Shown here in pieces: positions 42,855 to 52,578 of a DNA stretch of 64,000 bases. A program made the translations under genes and the position numbers. The stretch is from Desulfallas sp. Bu1-1 (GTDB taxonomy: Bacteria; Bacillota; Desulfotomaculia; Desulfotomaculales; Desulfallaceae). The DNA is taken from assembly GCF_015594625.1 (NCBI RefSeq), contig NZ_JADNRQ010000004.1:124001-188000 (forward strand), read 5' to 3'. The stretch's first letter is position 1. The number at the start of each line of letters is the position of its first letter. The notes under the pieces were generated by a model. The model worked only from the letters and a program-made list of their open reading frames with translations, was not told the DNA's origin and did not search any database.

Positions 42855-43511
42855 TTGCAGGAAAACGGCAAACAGGAAGTACAACTCGAGGAGGAACAAA
42901 ACCGGCCGGACCCGGAAGCGGGGGAGAACGCGGAGCAGAACGCAAAAAGCGGCGGCAATGTCGAAGGCGGCTTACCGGAACAGCGTGAGGAAGACCATTC
43001 TCCCGGACCCGCAGGGGGCGAGCCCGGCAAAGGCCAGGTGGATGTTGAGCAACTGCAAAAGGAACTGGCCGAACAAAAGCAAAGGGCGGAGGAATATTTC
43101 AACCGGCTTGTCCGCCTGCAGGCCGATTTCGATAATTTCCGCAAGCGCGTGCAGAGGGAAAGGGAGGAATTTTTTAAATACGCGTCTGCTTCGCTCTGTG
43201 AAATGCTGCTGCCCGTGCTCGATAATTTCCAGCTGGCGCTGGCCGCCAAGAATGAAGATCCGGCCAAGGTTGTCGCGGGGGTGGAAATGATTTACCGGCA
43301 GCTGGAGGAAGTGCTACAAAAGGAAGGGCTGACCCCCGTAGCCGCCGTGGGCGAGGTTTTCGACCCCACCAAGCACGAGGCGGTAATGCGGGAAGAGACG
43401 GAAGAATACCCGGATAACACCGTGATCGAAGAATTGCGCCGGGGGTATTACCTGAAAGACAGGTTGATCCGCCCGGCGATGGTTAAGGTGGCTACTAAAT
43501 CCGGTTCCTGA
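42855..43511 (+). CDS. grpE: Co-chaperone GrpE
   Basis: The 218-residue nucleotide exchange factor of DnaK. The acidic, low-complexity N-terminus is followed by a long coiled coil (EEYFNRLVRLQADFDNFRKR) and the C-terminal beta domain (FDPTKHEAVMREET). TTG 42855 is chosen because GGGAGGG lies seven bases upstream; an upstream in-frame ATG gives a 25-residue extension unlike the family. The dnaK gene follows after a 350-bp gap that carries a dispersed repeat. Confidence 0.95.
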   Translation: MQENGKQEVQLEEEQNRPDPEAGENAEQNAKSGGNVEGGLPEQREEDHSPGPAGGEPGKGQVDVEQLQKELAEQKQRAEEYFNRLVRLQADFDNFRKRVQREREEFFKYASASLCEMLLPVLDNFQLALAAKNEDPAKVVAGVEMIYRQLEEVLQKEGLTPVAAVGEVFDPTKHEAVMREETEEYPDNTVIEELRRGYYLKDRLIRPAMVKVATKSGS

Positions 43512-43861
43512 CCGAAAATGGACGATTGGTTTAACTGAATAACACTACAGTGACAGGCGATCCGGCGGGTTCCTGGAGTGAGTGGAGCACTGGATGCGGA
43601 AAAGAGGTCAGGGGACACACCTCCTCTTTAGGGTCATGGCTTTTTGGTCGGAGGTATGTCCCCAACAACACGTCATATCCCCAGAGCCATGACCACTCAG
43701 GGCGTGAAGAAGTAGGCTGGCAGTTTGCCGCAAGCGTAGACTAAAAGCTGCTCCAGCCACAAAGGTAAAATTGCGAAACGAACGATTGATGCCGCCGGAG
43801 CGCCAGATATGATACCGGTTTTTGCAGTGCAATCATGACTTAACCTTAGGAGGCGAAGTAT
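43512..43861. other. Intergenic gap inside the grpE-dnaK operon
   Basis: 350 bp in a position where the gap is normally under 50 bp. Nearly all of it (43552-43832) is repeat copy B. The end carries AGGAGG for dnaK. No promoter with both elements is evident, so whether dnaK is read through or has its own start is open. Confidence 0.75.
43552..43832 (+). repeat. Dispersed non-coding repeat, copy B (with hairpin insert)
   Basis: Shares the core with copies A and C: CGTCATATCCCC, AGCCATGACC, GGCGTGAAG and TAAAATTGCGAAACGAACGA. Its left end matches the outer part of copy A (GAGTGAGT.AGCACTGGATGCGG). Relative to A it carries about 70 bp extra, with two interleaved inverted repeats: 43611-43624/43650-43663 (13 of 14) and GGTCATGGCT/AGCCATGACC (43632-43641/43685-43694, perfect). 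It interrupts the grpE-dnaK operon. Confidence 0.82.
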
Positions 43862-45706
43862 ATGGCAAAAGTGCTGGGTATTGACTTGGGTACCACCAAC
43901 TCATGTATGGCCGTTATCGAGGGCGGCGAGGCGGTGGTTATTCCCAACGCCGAGGGTGGACGCACCACTCCGTCCGTAGTGGGATTTTCCAAGACCGGTG
44001 AACGGTTGGTGGGCCAGGTGGCCAAAAACCAGGCGGTTAGCAACGCCGAGCGGACAATTTCCTCGATTAAGAGGCATATGGGGTCCAATTACAAGGTCAA
44101 TATTGACGGCAAGGAATACACCCCGCAGGAAATATCGGCCATGATTCTGCAGAAATTGAAAGCCGACGCCGAGGCTTACCTGGGGGAAAAAATTAACCAG
44201 GCGGTCATTACCGTGCCCGCCTATTTTACCGACGCGCAGCGCCAGGCCACCAAGGATGCCGGAAAAATCGCCGGCCTCGAGGTGTTGCGCATTATCAACG
44301 AGCCGACGGCGGCCGCCCTGGCCTACGGCCTGGATAAAGAAGAGGACCAGACCATCCTGGTATTCGACCTGGGCGGCGGTACTTTTGACGTGTCCATTCT
44401 GGAACTGGGCGACGGCGTGTTCGAGGTTAAGGCCACCAGCGGCAACAACCGCCTGGGCGGAGATGATTTCGACCAGCGCATTGTGGAATACTTGTTAAGT
44501 GAGTTTAAAAAGGAAACCGGCATTGACCTCAAGGGCGACCGCATGGCCATGCAACGCCTGAAAGACGCGGCGGAAAAGGCTAAAATTGAATTAAGCGGCG
44601 TGATGACCACCAACATCAACCTGCCTTTTATTACGGCTGATGCCAGCGGTCCCAAGCACATGGATATTACCCTGACCCGTGCCAAGTTCAACGAGCTTAC
44701 CGCGGACCTGGTGGAGAAGACCATGGGCCCGACCAGGCAGGCGATGGCGGATGCCGGCCTCGAACCCAAGGATATCGACAAGATCCTGCTGGTGGGCGGT
44801 TCAACCCGTATCCCCGCCGTGCAGGAAGCAATCAAAAGATACCTGCAGAAGGAGCCCCACAAGGGAATTAACCCGGACGAATGCGTGGCCATAGGCGCCG
44901 CCATCCAGGCCGGGGTGCTGGCCGGCGAGGTCAAGGATGTGCTGCTTCTGGATGTAACGCCGCTTTCCCTGGGCATTGAGACCCTGGGAGGCGTTTTCAC
45001 CAAGCTGATTGAGCGCAACACCACCATCCCCACCTCCAAGAGCCAAATCTTTTCCACCGCCGCCGACGGCCAGACCACGGTGGAAATCCACGTGCTGCAG
45101 GGCGAGCGGCCTATGGCGGCAGACAACAAGACCCTGGGCCGGTTCCAACTTACCGGCATTCCGCCGGCGCCCAGGGGGGTGCCGCAAATTGAAGTTACCT
45201 TTGATATCGACGTAAACGGCATTGTCAATGTTTCGGCCAAGGATCTGGGCACCGGCAAGGCTCAGAGCATTACCATCACCGGCAGCACCGGCCTGAGTGA
45301 CGCCGAAATTGAAAGGATGGTCAAGGACGCCGAGCGGCACGCCGAGGAGGACAGGAAGCGCAAGGAAACCGTGGAGCTGCGCAACCAGGCCGACAGCATG
45401 ATTTACCAGGCCGAGAAAACCATCAAGGATCTCGGCGACAAGGCCGACAAGGCCAAGGTTGATGAGGTCAACAGGGCGACGGAGCAATTGAAGGAAGCTC
45501 TCAAAGGCGAGGATAACGAAAGAATCAAGAATGCCATAGAGCAGTTGACCAAGCCGCTGTACGAGCTGACGGCGGCGTTGTACCAGCAGCAGGCTGATGC
45601 CGGCAAGGCCGCAGGTGGTACCGGAGGCGGCGCGCCGGCAGGCGAAAACAAGGAAAATGTAGTTGATGCTGAATACGAGGTTGACGAGGATAAGAAAAAG
45701 CAGTAA
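43862..45706 (+). CDS. dnaK: Molecular chaperone DnaK (Hsp70)
   Basis: 614 residues, normal for Gram-positive DnaK (lacking the Gram-negative insert). ATPase motifs [27 protein letters not shown] and [11 protein letters not shown], then the substrate-binding domain ([14 protein letters not shown]) and the helical lid; a Gly-rich, acidic C-terminus ends in DKKKQ. AGGAGG precedes the ATG. It works with GrpE and DnaJ encoded on either side. An unusual 350-bp gap with repeat B precedes it. Confidence 0.98.
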   Translation: MAKVLGIDLGTTNSCMAVIEGGEAVVIPNAEGGRTTPSVVGFSKTGERLVGQVAKNQAVSNAERTISSIKRHMGSNYKVNIDGKEYTPQEISAMILQKLKADAEAYLGEKINQAVITVPAYFTDAQRQATKDAGKIAGLEVLRIINEPTAAALAYGLDKEEDQTILVFDLGGGTFDVSILELGDGVFEVKATSGNNRLGGDDFDQRIVEYLLSEFKKETGIDLKGDRMAMQRLKDAAEKAKIELSGVMTTNINLPFITADASGPKHMDITLTRAKFNELTADLVEKTMGPTRQAMADAGLEPKDIDKILLVGGSTRIPAVQEAIKRYLQKEPHKGINPDECVAIGAAIQAGVLAGEVKDVLLLDVTPLSLGIETLGGVFTKLIERNTTIPTSKSQIFSTAADGQTTVEIHVLQGERPMAADNKTLGRFQLTGIPPAPRGVPQIEVTFDIDVNGIVNVSAKDLGTGKAQSITITGSTGLSDAEIERMVKDAERHAEEDRKRKETVELRNQADSMIYQAEKTIKDLGDKADKAKVDEVNRATEQLKEALKGEDNERIKNAIEQLTKPLYELTAALYQQQADAGKAAGGTGGGAPAGENKENVVDAEYEVDEDKKKQ

Positions 45707-45767
45707 TTTGTAACAGGATTTTGTTTTTATGCGTAGAATAAAAAGGTGTTTGGTTAAGTATTGTTAC

Positions 45768-45794
45768 GGGAGGGCGGCTTTCTCATGCCCTCCC
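45768..45794 (+). terminator. Hairpin between dnaK and dnaJ
   Basis: GGGAGGGC (45768-45775) and GCCCTCCC (45787-45794), a perfect 8-bp stem. It has no following T-run, so it may limit read-through into dnaJ or stabilise the dnaK message, giving more DnaK than DnaJ. Confidence 0.55.
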
Positions 45795-45828
45795 GGCGGC
45801 GTTTGAAACATGAAGGTGGTGAATGCCC

Positions 45829-46953
45829 GTGGCAAAGCGGGATTATTACGAGGTGCTCGGCGTTTCCCGGGACGCATCTCAAGAGGAAATCAAAAAGGCC
45901 TACCGAAAGCTGGCCCGCCAGTACCATCCCGATGTCAACAAAAGCGAGGGTGCGGCGGAAAAATTCAAGGAAATTACTGAAGCTTATGACGTGCTCAGTA
46001 ACCCGGAAAAAAGGCAGGCTTACGATCGCTTTGGCCATGCGGCTACAGATGGCCAGTTCAACGGGTTCGGCGGCTTTGGCGCCGGTGGATTCGGCGATTT
46101 TGGCGGGCTGGGCGATATCTTCGACATGTTTTTCGGCGGGGGCGGCCGCCAGCGGCGCGGTCCCGAGCGCGGCGCCGACCTGCGGGTCGACGTGGAGCTT
46201 ACTTTCGAGGAAGCTGCCTTTGGCCTGGAAAAAGACATCAAAATTCCGCGTACCGAGGAATGCGGCACCTGCGGCGGAAGCGGGGCGGCACCCGGCACGG
46301 CGAAGAAAAATTGCGATGTCTGTGGAGGCACGGGCCAGGTGCAATTTGCCCAATCGACTCCTTTCGGCCGCATCGTGCAGTCGCGTACCTGTGACCGCTG
46401 CCGGGGCGCGGGGGTGATTATCGAAAAGCCTTGCCCCACCTGCCGGGGCGCCGGGCAAGTGCGGCGCACCAGAACCATCAAGGTCAAAATACCAGCCGGG
46501 GTCGACACCGGCTCAAGACTGCGCCTGGCAGGCGAAGGCGAAGCGGGACTGCGCGGCGGGCCCAGGGGCGATTTGTTTGTATTCATCCATGTGCTTCCCC
46601 ATCCCGTATTCAAGCGGGAAGGCAACAATGTAATCATTGAGGTGCCGGTAAACTTTGCCCAGGCCGCCTTGGGCGACGAAATCACAGTGCCCACTCTGGA
46701 CGGCAAGGCGAAGCTCAGGGTGCCCGAGGGGACCCAGTCCGGGACGGTTCTGCGCATGAGAAACAAGGGTATTCCCGATGTCAGGGGGTACGGCCGCGGC
46801 GACCAGCACGTGTACATCAAGGTGGTTACGCCCACCCGGCTGACGGAAAAACAGAAAGAATTACTGAGGGAATTCGCCCGGATTGAGGGGCAAAAACCGC
46901 AGAGCACGGAAAAGGGCTTTTTTGAAAAGATGCGCGACGTGTTCATGGGTTAA
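45829..46953 (+). CDS. dnaJ: Chaperone protein DnaJ (Hsp40, type I)
   Basis: About 374 residues. The J-domain has the HPD motif in YHPDVNK. Then comes a Gly/Phe-rich linker ([20 protein letters not shown]), four CxxCxGxG zinc repeats ([32 protein letters not shown]) and the C-terminal substrate domain. GTG 45829 ([12 protein letters not shown]) suits the AAGGTGG about nine bases upstream; ATG 45823 is the alternative. Stimulates DnaK ATPase. Confidence 0.96.
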   Translation: MAKRDYYEVLGVSRDASQEEIKKAYRKLARQYHPDVNKSEGAAEKFKEITEAYDVLSNPEKRQAYDRFGHAATDGQFNGFGGFGAGGFGDFGGLGDIFDMFFGGGGRQRRGPERGADLRVDVELTFEEAAFGLEKDIKIPRTEECGTCGGSGAAPGTAKKNCDVCGGTGQVQFAQSTPFGRIVQSRTCDRCRGAGVIIEKPCPTCRGAGQVRRTRTIKVKIPAGVDTGSRLRLAGEGEAGLRGGPRGDLFVFIHVLPHPVFKREGNNVIIEVPVNFAQAALGDEITVPTLDGKAKLRVPEGTQSGTVLRMRNKGIPDVRGYGRGDQHVYIKVVTPTRLTEKQKELLREFARIEGQKPQSTEKGFFEKMRDVFMG

Positions 46954-46970
46954 ATAATGGAGGAATTGAA

Positions 46971-47888
46971 TTGGCCAGGTGGTTGGAGATTTTCGTTTTT
47001 TGTTCCCGGGAAACCGTGGAAGCGGTTGCCAATATAATGAATGAAGCAGGTTCCGGCGGGGTTGTCATTGAGGACCCCGCTTTAATTGTAGAATATTTGA
47101 GCAAAGGCAATGCCGAAACGCTGTCTCCATTGTTAAAAGTCCCGCCGGAGAGGGAAACGGTGGTTAAGGGCTATTATTTATGCGATTGCTCCGTGTCGGA
47201 CCGGCTGGAGGAGATATCACGCCGGCTGGGGGAACTGGGGGTGCGCTGGCGGACCGGGGAAGTCCGGGATGAAGACTGGGTTAATTCCTGGCGGGCATAC
47301 TATAAACCGTTAAAGGTGGGGAAACGCCTGGTGGTGAAGCCGTCGTGGGAGGACTATACCGCCGGTGCCGGCGAGATAGTGATCGACATGGACCCCGGCA
47401 TGGCTTTTGGTTGCGGCACCCATGAAACGACCGCCGCGTGCCTGGAGTTGCTTGAAGAACTGGTGCGAGGCGGCGAAGAGGTTTATGACGTGGGCACCGG
47501 GTCCGGTATCCTCGCGGTGGCGGCCGCGCTTCTGGGTGCGCGGCGGGTCACCGCCGTGGATATTGATGAACTGGCGGTAAGGACGGCCAGAGAGAACGCG
47601 GAGAGAAACGGCGTATCGGACAGGGTTGCGGTGGTGCAGGGAAACCTGCTGAATAACCTGGCGGGCCCCGGGGCCGACCTGGTGGTGGCCAACATTATTG
47701 CGGATGTGATTATCCGCCTGGCGCCCGGTGCCGCGGCGGCGCTCAAGCCGGGCGGCCGCCTGATCGCATCCGGAATTATCCGGGAAAGGGCCGGTGAGGT
47801 GTGTCAGGCCCTCTTGTGCGCGGGCCTCGAGCCCGAGCGCGAGCTGGCGAAAGGTGAGTGGGTGGCGCTGGTGAACCGGAAAGTATAG
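46971..47888 (+). CDS. prmA: Ribosomal protein L11 methyltransferase
   Basis: A 305-residue SAM-dependent enzyme trimethylating ribosomal protein L11. The N-terminal substrate domain precedes a Rossmann methyltransferase domain with VYDVGTGSGILAVAAALLGA and AVDIDELAV. DPGMAFGCGTHETT is the family signature. TTG start with GGAGGAA upstream, 17 bases after dnaJ; the dnaJ-prmA-rsmE order is typical of Firmicutes. Confidence 0.95.
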   Translation: MARWLEIFVFCSRETVEAVANIMNEAGSGGVVIEDPALIVEYLSKGNAETLSPLLKVPPERETVVKGYYLCDCSVSDRLEEISRRLGELGVRWRTGEVRDEDWVNSWRAYYKPLKVGKRLVVKPSWEDYTAGAGEIVIDMDPGMAFGCGTHETTAACLELLEELVRGGEEVYDVGTGSGILAVAAALLGARRVTAVDIDELAVRTARENAERNGVSDRVAVVQGNLLNNLAGPGADLVVANIIADVIIRLAPGAAAALKPGGRLIASGIIRERAGEVCQALLCAGLEPERELAKGEWVALVNRKV

Positions 47889-47900
47889 GAGATGTTTTCA

Positions 47901-48704
47901 TTGCCGAGGTTCTTTATCGAACCGGAATCGCTGCGGGACGACGCCGTAACGATAACGGGCCCGGAAGCGCACCACATCGGCAGGGTATTGCGCCTGGGTC
48001 CGGGGGATATAATTACATTATTGGACGGTTGCGGTAATTTTTACGATAGCCGGATCGAAGAAATACGGGACGACCGGGTCGAATGCCGGGTGCTGCGGCG
48101 GGGACGTGCCGGCGGCGAGCCGCCCCTGCGGGTGGTACTGGTGCAGGGAATAGCCAAGGGCGAACGAATGGATTTCGTAATTCAAAAGGGCACGGAACTG
48201 GGCGCGGCGGCGTTCCTGCCGGTGCAATGCGGGCGCAGCGTGGTGCGGCTGGACGCCCAAAAACGGGTCGCCCGCCGGGAACGCTGGCAGCGCATTGCCC
48301 GTGAAGCCGCCAAGCAATGCGGCCGGGCGCTGGCGCCCGAGGTCATGGAACCGGTACACTGGCCCGCCGCGCTGGATCTGATACCGCCGGGCGCCCTTGT
48401 GCTGGTTCCCTGGGAAGAGGAATCGGGCCGGTCGTTGAAGGCCGAATTACAGGCCCGGGTCAAGCCTGACGAAGTGTACATAATCATCGGGCCCGAGGGC
48501 GGGCTGGAAAAGCGGGAGGTTGACGAGGCCCGGCGGCGGGGCGCCGTTCCGGTTACCTTGGGACCGCGCATCCTGCGCACTGAAACCGCGGGCCTGGCGG
48601 CTATAACCATGGTGCTTTATCAATGGGGCGATCTGGGGGGAAATGAGCATGTCGGCAAAGAGAGTGGCCCTGGCAACCCTGGGTTGCAAGGTCAATCAGT
48701 ATGA
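47901..48704 (+). CDS. rsmE: 16S rRNA (uracil1498-N3)-methyltransferase RsmE
   Basis: A 267-residue SPOUT-fold enzyme methylating U1498 of 16S rRNA. ITGPEAHHIGRVLRLGPGD starts the PUA-like part, and IIGPEGGLEKREVDEA and LGPRILRTETAGLAA form the knot. TTG 47901 is chosen (PRFFIEPES, nine bases after AGGAG); ATG 47892 abuts the ribosome binding site. The last ~20 residues overlap mtaB in another frame, so the C-terminus is longer than usual. Confidence 0.95.
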   Translation: MPRFFIEPESLRDDAVTITGPEAHHIGRVLRLGPGDIITLLDGCGNFYDSRIEEIRDDRVECRVLRRGRAGGEPPLRVVLVQGIAKGERMDFVIQKGTELGAAAFLPVQCGRSVVRLDAQKRVARRERWQRIAREAAKQCGRALAPEVMEPVHWPAALDLIPPGALVLVPWEEESGRSLKAELQARVKPDEVYIIIGPEGGLEKREVDEARRRGAVPVTLGPRILRTETAGLAAITMVLYQWGDLGGNEHVGKESGPGNPGLQGQSV

Positions 48705-49956
48705 ATCGGCCGCTTTGGAGCAACTATTCCGGGAGCGCGGCTATACCATTGTGGACTTCGACAGTGCGGCTGACGTTTACGTGATCAACACCTGTACGGT
48801 CACCAATCTGGGGGACCGCAAGTCCAGGCAGTTGATCCGCCGGGCCGGCAGGACCAATCCAGACGCCCTGGTGGTGGTAACGGGTTGTTATGCCCAGACG
48901 GCACCGGACGAGGTGCTGGAAGTGGAAGGGGTAGACCTTGTGGTGGGTGCCGGAAACCGGGCATCCATTGTGGACCTGGTGGAAAGCGCCGCCAAGGGGC
49001 GGAAACTCAAGGCGGTGCAGGACATTTTCCAGTGTCGCCAGTTCGAGGAATTACCGGGCGAGGCGCACCAGGACAGGGTGCGGGCTTTTTTAAAAATCCA
49101 GGAAGGCTGTGAAAATTTCTGTTCGTATTGTATTGTGCCCTATGCCAGGGGGCCCCTGCGCAGCAGGTCGCCGGAAAGCGTGCTGGATGCAGTTCGCACC
49201 CTGGTGGGGCGGGGCTTTAAGGAAATCGTGCTTACGGGCATCCACACCGGTGCTTACGGCAGGGAGCGGGGCGATATTGACCTGGTCCGGCTACTGGAAA
49301 AAATAGCGGGGGTGCCGGGACTGGCCAGACTGAGGCTCAGTTCGGTGGAGCCGAACGACGTCACCCCGGAACTGCTTGATCTGTTGGCCTCCGGGCCGCC
49401 GTTCTGCCGGCACCTGCATATTCCCCTGCAGAGCGGGGATGATACCATCCTGAAAAAAATGAGAAGGCGTTATGATACTTCTTTTTATCGCCAACTGTTG
49501 GAAAAAGCGAGGGAAAAGATACCGGACGCGGGTATTACCACCGATGTAATGGTGGGGTTTCCCGGCGAGCGGGAAGAGCATTTTGCCAACACCTGCGTGT
49601 TTGTCCAAGACATGCGTTTTTCCGGAATGCACGTGTTCAAGTATTCTCCTCGCCGGGGCACGCCGGCGGCGAAGATGCCGGACCAGGTTGAATCCGCCGT
49701 CAAGGACGCGCGCAGCAAACGGTTGATCGCCCTCGGCCGGGAACTGGCCCGTGCCTTTGCTGCCCAATACCTGGAAAAAACCGTGGAGGTTTTACTGGAG
49801 CCCGCTTCCCCGGGCGTTAAGGGTTACAACCTCGAGGGGTTGATGGATAATTACGTGCGCGTGTTTTTGACCGGGGACCCCGCGTGGCAGGGAAGACTGG
49901 TGGAAATAAAAGTAACCGGATTGAGTGGCAACGGGTTGACCGGAAGAATAATTTAA
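48649..49956 (+). CDS. mtaB: tRNA ms2t6A37 methylthiotransferase MtaB
   Basis: A 435-residue radical SAM methylthiotransferase that adds a methylthio group to t6A at position 37 of ANN-decoding tRNAs. The N-terminal cluster cysteines are in LGCKVNQYES, INTCTV and VTGCYAQ. The radical SAM motif is CENFCSYC, and a TRAM domain closes the C-terminus. ATG 48649 has a GGGGGG run eight bases upstream; ATG 48643 is closer. The start overlaps the rsmE end by about 56 bases. Confidence 0.95.
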   Translation: MSAKRVALATLGCKVNQYESAALEQLFRERGYTIVDFDSAADVYVINTCTVTNLGDRKSRQLIRRAGRTNPDALVVVTGCYAQTAPDEVLEVEGVDLVVGAGNRASIVDLVESAAKGRKLKAVQDIFQCRQFEELPGEAHQDRVRAFLKIQEGCENFCSYCIVPYARGPLRSRSPESVLDAVRTLVGRGFKEIVLTGIHTGAYGRERGDIDLVRLLEKIAGVPGLARLRLSSVEPNDVTPELLDLLASGPPFCRHLHIPLQSGDDTILKKMRRRYDTSFYRQLLEKAREKIPDAGITTDVMVGFPGEREEHFANTCVFVQDMRFSGMHVFKYSPRRGTPAAKMPDQVESAVKDARSKRLIALGRELARAFAAQYLEKTVEVLLEPASPGVKGYNLEGLMDNYVRVFLTGDPAWQGRLVEIKVTGLSGNGLTGRII

Positions 49957-50047
49957 AAATAATGCAGGATTTATTAAACAGATGTGGAATAAATACAAGG
50001 GCTAAACCGCCGTTATCTTTTTTATTCTCGGGAGGAGGTGGAAACAG

Positions 50048-50392
50048 GTGCAGGAATGTATCTTCTGTAAAATAGTAAAAAAGGAGATACCGGCCGAGAT
50101 TATTTACGAGGATGATAACGTCCTGGCTTTCAAGGACATCCAGCCGGCGGCTCCCATCCACCTCTTGTTTATTCCCAAGAAGCATATTCCCACGTTTTTT
50201 GATCTGCAGCCCGAGGATGACAAAATTATGGGCGAGGTGCAGAGGGCAGCTGCCGTCGTGGCCGGGGATCTGGGCCTGGCGGAGCGGGGATTCAGGCTTG
50301 TTGCCAATTGCATGAAAGATGCCGGTCAGCTGGTTTTTCACCTGCATTATCATTTTTTGGCCGGCAGAGAACTGCAATGGCCGCCCGGGTAA
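50048..50392 (+). CDS. HIT-family nucleotide hydrolase (HinT-like)
   Basis: 114 residues. The histidine triad is FHLHYHFLAG near the C-terminus, and the N-terminal CIFCKIVKKEIPA is typical of Hint-type purine nucleoside phosphoramidases. GTG start with GGGAGGAGG upstream. It ends the dnaK-group run; a promoter for rpsU overlaps its stop codon. The triad has the HxHxH form expected for an active enzyme. Confidence 0.95.
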   Translation: MQECIFCKIVKKEIPAEIIYEDDNVLAFKDIQPAAPIHLLFIPKKHIPTFFDLQPEDDKIMGEVQRAAAVVAGDLGLAERGFRLVANCMKDAGQLVFHLHYHFLAGRELQWPPG

Positions 50393-50421
50393 TTGACTGC
50401 CCGGAGGGGTTATTGTATAAT
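50393..50421 (+). promoter_or_regulatory. SigmaA promoter for rpsU
   Basis: TTGACT (50393-50398), an exact 17-bp spacer and TATAAT (50416-50421), near-perfect consensus. The -35 starts right at the stop codon of the HIT gene, so rpsU has its own strong promoter. Confidence 0.88.
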
Positions 50422-50509
50422 AGCGCAGTATGATATTTTAATTGGAGGTTGTTATGTAGTTTGATGTTGACGCAAGGTTTGCGGCTCAGCGGAGGGGAGG
50501 GAAGAATCA

Positions 50510-50704
50510 GTGGCGGAAGTAAAAGTTGGTAAAAATGAAACCCTGGACAGTGCCCTCCGGCGTTTTAAGCGAACCTGCCAAAAGGCGGGGGTCCTCGCTG
50601 AAGCCAGAAAGCACGAACACTACGAAAAGCCCAGCGTGAGACGGAAAAAGAAATCCGAGGCTGCCCGGAAACGCAAGGCCCGGTTTTCGAGATCTTTTAA
50701 TTAA
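50510..50704 (+). CDS. rpsU: 30S ribosomal protein S21
   Basis: A 64-residue highly basic protein. [18 protein letters not shown] is the S21 N-terminus, and the tail [14 protein letters not shown] is typical. GTG start with GGAGGGGAGGG upstream. Driven by the consensus promoter at 50393-50421 and closed by the long perfect hairpin at 50755-50782, so probably monocistronic. Needed for initiation on some mRNAs. Confidence 0.97.
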   Translation: MAEVKVGKNETLDSALRRFKRTCQKAGVLAEARKHEHYEKPSVRRKKKSEAARKRKARFSRSFN

Positions 50705-50754
50705 AATGAAACTTGAAGCTTAGGCAGCAGCCTGATTTTTTGGAAATAGAATGG

Positions 50755-50782
50755 AATGCCCGGCACCCAGGTGCCGGGCATT
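50755..50782 (+). terminator. Very stable hairpin after rpsU
   Basis: A perfect 13-bp stem (50755-50767 with 50770-50782) around a two-base centre (practical loop of four or more). No T-run follows directly, so it may act as terminator for rpsU or as RNA 3'-end protector. The symmetry makes it equally strong on the minus strand. Confidence 0.7.
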
Positions 50783-50859
50783 GGAATATATGCGGCGAAT
50801 AATTTTTGTGTAACAAAATAAACTTAACCGGCACTATTTCAGCAAGGAGGTGACCCGGA

Positions 50860-51360
50860 ATGCCTCCCGAACTGGTTCCATGGCTGGCGGTTTTGGCTTT
50901 TTTGCTGGGTATTCTGGCTCTGGCGCTTGAATTATTCATTTATGGTTTTGGAATTGCCGGCGTGACGGGCATCATCCTGATCGGCTGGGGAATATTGCTG
51001 CTGAGCGTGGATGTTTTCCACGCGTTTAAAGCGCTGGTGATAGCCCTGGTACTTAGCGTCGTTTTATTTGTGGCCGGCGTTAAGCTGGTAAAAAAGGCCA
51101 ACATTTGGGGACGGGTAACCCTGGTGGCCAGGCAGAAGAACGAAGCCGGCTACACCACATCCCGTGAAGAATTGGGCCGGTATATCGGAATGGAGGGTGT
51201 TGCGATCACCCCTTTGCGCCCAGCCGGGGCTGCTGAAATCAACGGTGAGCGGCTGGACGTTGTAAGCGAGGGGGGATTTATTCACGCCCGGGCTAAAATC
51301 CGGGTGGTCAAGGTGGAGGGCGGTCGTATCGTGGTTCGAGCTGTCACGAAACCAGGCTAG
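50860..51360 (+). CDS. NfeD-like membrane protein
   Basis: 166 residues: three to four N-terminal membrane helices (about 8-85) and a C-terminal OB-fold NfeD domain (GMEGVAITPLRPAGAAEINGERLDVVSEGGFI). Such short NfeD proteins form operons with flotillins, as here: floA follows about 200 bp downstream. It lacks the long N-terminal protease domain of NfeD1b. ATG has AAGGAGGTGA upstream. Role: membrane microdomain organisation together with FloA. Confidence 0.92.
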   Translation: MPPELVPWLAVLAFLLGILALALELFIYGFGIAGVTGIILIGWGILLLSVDVFHAFKALVIALVLSVVLFVAGVKLVKKANIWGRVTLVARQKNEAGYTTSREELGRYIGMEGVAITPLRPAGAAEINGERLDVVSEGGFIHARAKIRVVKVEGGRIVVRAVTKPG

Positions 51361-51558
51361 GACTATAAATGTTGCGCTTTATTTTCCGATAGTCACCGGA
51401 TCGCCCCGGGCGGGTGTACTATTGGTGGAAAAGGCTTAAACCGGGGCTACTGGTGGGAAAGAATTGTATCAAAATAAGGAAAAATTCGCCGGTTGGAGCT
51501 TCGATATGGATAAACGCAGCTTGAATCAAGGCCGGCACAATTAGCAGGGAGGTTTATA
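51361..51558 (+). other. Spacer between the NfeD-like gene and floA
   Basis: 198 bp. Contains no open frame of note and no clear hairpin. AGCAGGGAGGT at its end is the floA ribosome binding site. A floA promoter could be here, but I see no consensus pair. Confidence 0.45.
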
Positions 51559-52560
51559 ATGAGTACTGGAGTGGTTTCTCTTTTAATTCTGGCGGTACTG
51601 GCCATACTGGCCGTGGTGATCATCTTCAGCTTCATACCGGTGGGCCTGTGGATTTCAGCCCTGGCGGCGGGAGTTAGGGTGGGCATCTTTACGCTCATCG
51701 GCATGCGCCTGCGCCGGGTACCCCCGGCCCGGATCGTCAACCCGCTGATCAAGGCGGACAAAGCCGGGCTGGACATATCGGTGAACCAGCTGGAGGCCCA
51801 CTACCTGGCCGGCGGCAACGTGGACCGGGTGGTGGACGCACTGATCGCCTCGGCCCGCGCCAATATCAACCTGCCCTTTGAACGGGCGGCCGCCATTGAC
51901 CTGGCCGGGCGCGACGTGCTTGAGGCCGTGCAAATGAGCGTGAACCCCAAGGTGATCCAGACACCGTGGGTATCGGCGGTGGCCAAGGACGGTATTGAAG
52001 TGAAAGTGGTGGCACGGGTGACGGTACGGGCCAACATCGATCGCCTGGTGGGCGGCGCCGGGGAAGAAACCATTTTGGCCCGGGTTGGTGAGGGTGTGGT
52101 TTCCACCGTGGGTTCCATGGATAATCACAAGGAGGTGTTGGAAAACCCCGACTCTATTTCCCGGACGGTGCTGGACAAGGGGCTTGACGCGGGCACCGCT
52201 TTTGAGATTCTGTCCATTGATATTGCCGATGTTGATGTGGGTCGCAACATCGGCGCCAAGCTACAGATCGACCAGGCCGAGGCCGACAAACAGATCGCCC
52301 AGGCCAAGGCGGAAGAACGGCGGGCGATGGCGGTGGCCCGCGAGCAGGAGATGAAGGCGGCGGTGCAGGAAATGCGGGCCAAGGTGGTTGAGGCCGAGGC
52401 GCAGGTGCCGCTGGCTATGGCCGACGCGCTGCGACAGGGTAAACTGGGAGTGATGGATTACTATAACATGCAAAATTTACTGGCTGACACGAACATGAGA
52501 CAAAACATCGCCAAAATGGGAATGGATGAGGAAGGCGGCGGAAAATACCAAACCGAATAG
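51559..52560 (+). CDS. floA: Flotillin-like protein FloA
   Basis: 333 residues, the usual FloA length. An N-terminal membrane hairpin (about 8-48) is followed by the SPFH domain ([25 protein letters not shown]) and a C-terminal helical region rich in Glu/Ala repeats ([27 protein letters not shown]). FloA marks membrane microdomains in Gram-positive bacteria. GGGAGGT precedes the ATG. Operon with the NfeD-like protein and the Pro-rich protein downstream. Confidence 0.95.
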   Translation: MSTGVVSLLILAVLAILAVVIIFSFIPVGLWISALAAGVRVGIFTLIGMRLRRVPPARIVNPLIKADKAGLDISVNQLEAHYLAGGNVDRVVDALIASARANINLPFERAAAIDLAGRDVLEAVQMSVNPKVIQTPWVSAVAKDGIEVKVVARVTVRANIDRLVGGAGEETILARVGEGVVSTVGSMDNHKEVLENPDSISRTVLDKGLDAGTAFEILSIDIADVDVGRNIGAKLQIDQAEADKQIAQAKAEERRAMAVAREQEMKAAVQEMRAKVVEAEAQVPLAMADALRQGKLGVMDYYNMQNLLADTNMRQNIAKMGMDEEGGGKYQTE

Positions 52561-52578
52561 ATCGTGGGGGTAACTTTC

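Noticed and set aside
44323-45258. 311-residue minus-strand frame opposite dnaK
   Set aside because: Antisense shadow of dnaK; frames like this are common opposite dnaK and were once mis-annotated.
46020-46946. 308-residue minus-strand frame opposite dnaJ
   Set aside because: Ser/Pro-rich shadow of the dnaJ zinc-finger region, no ribosome binding site.
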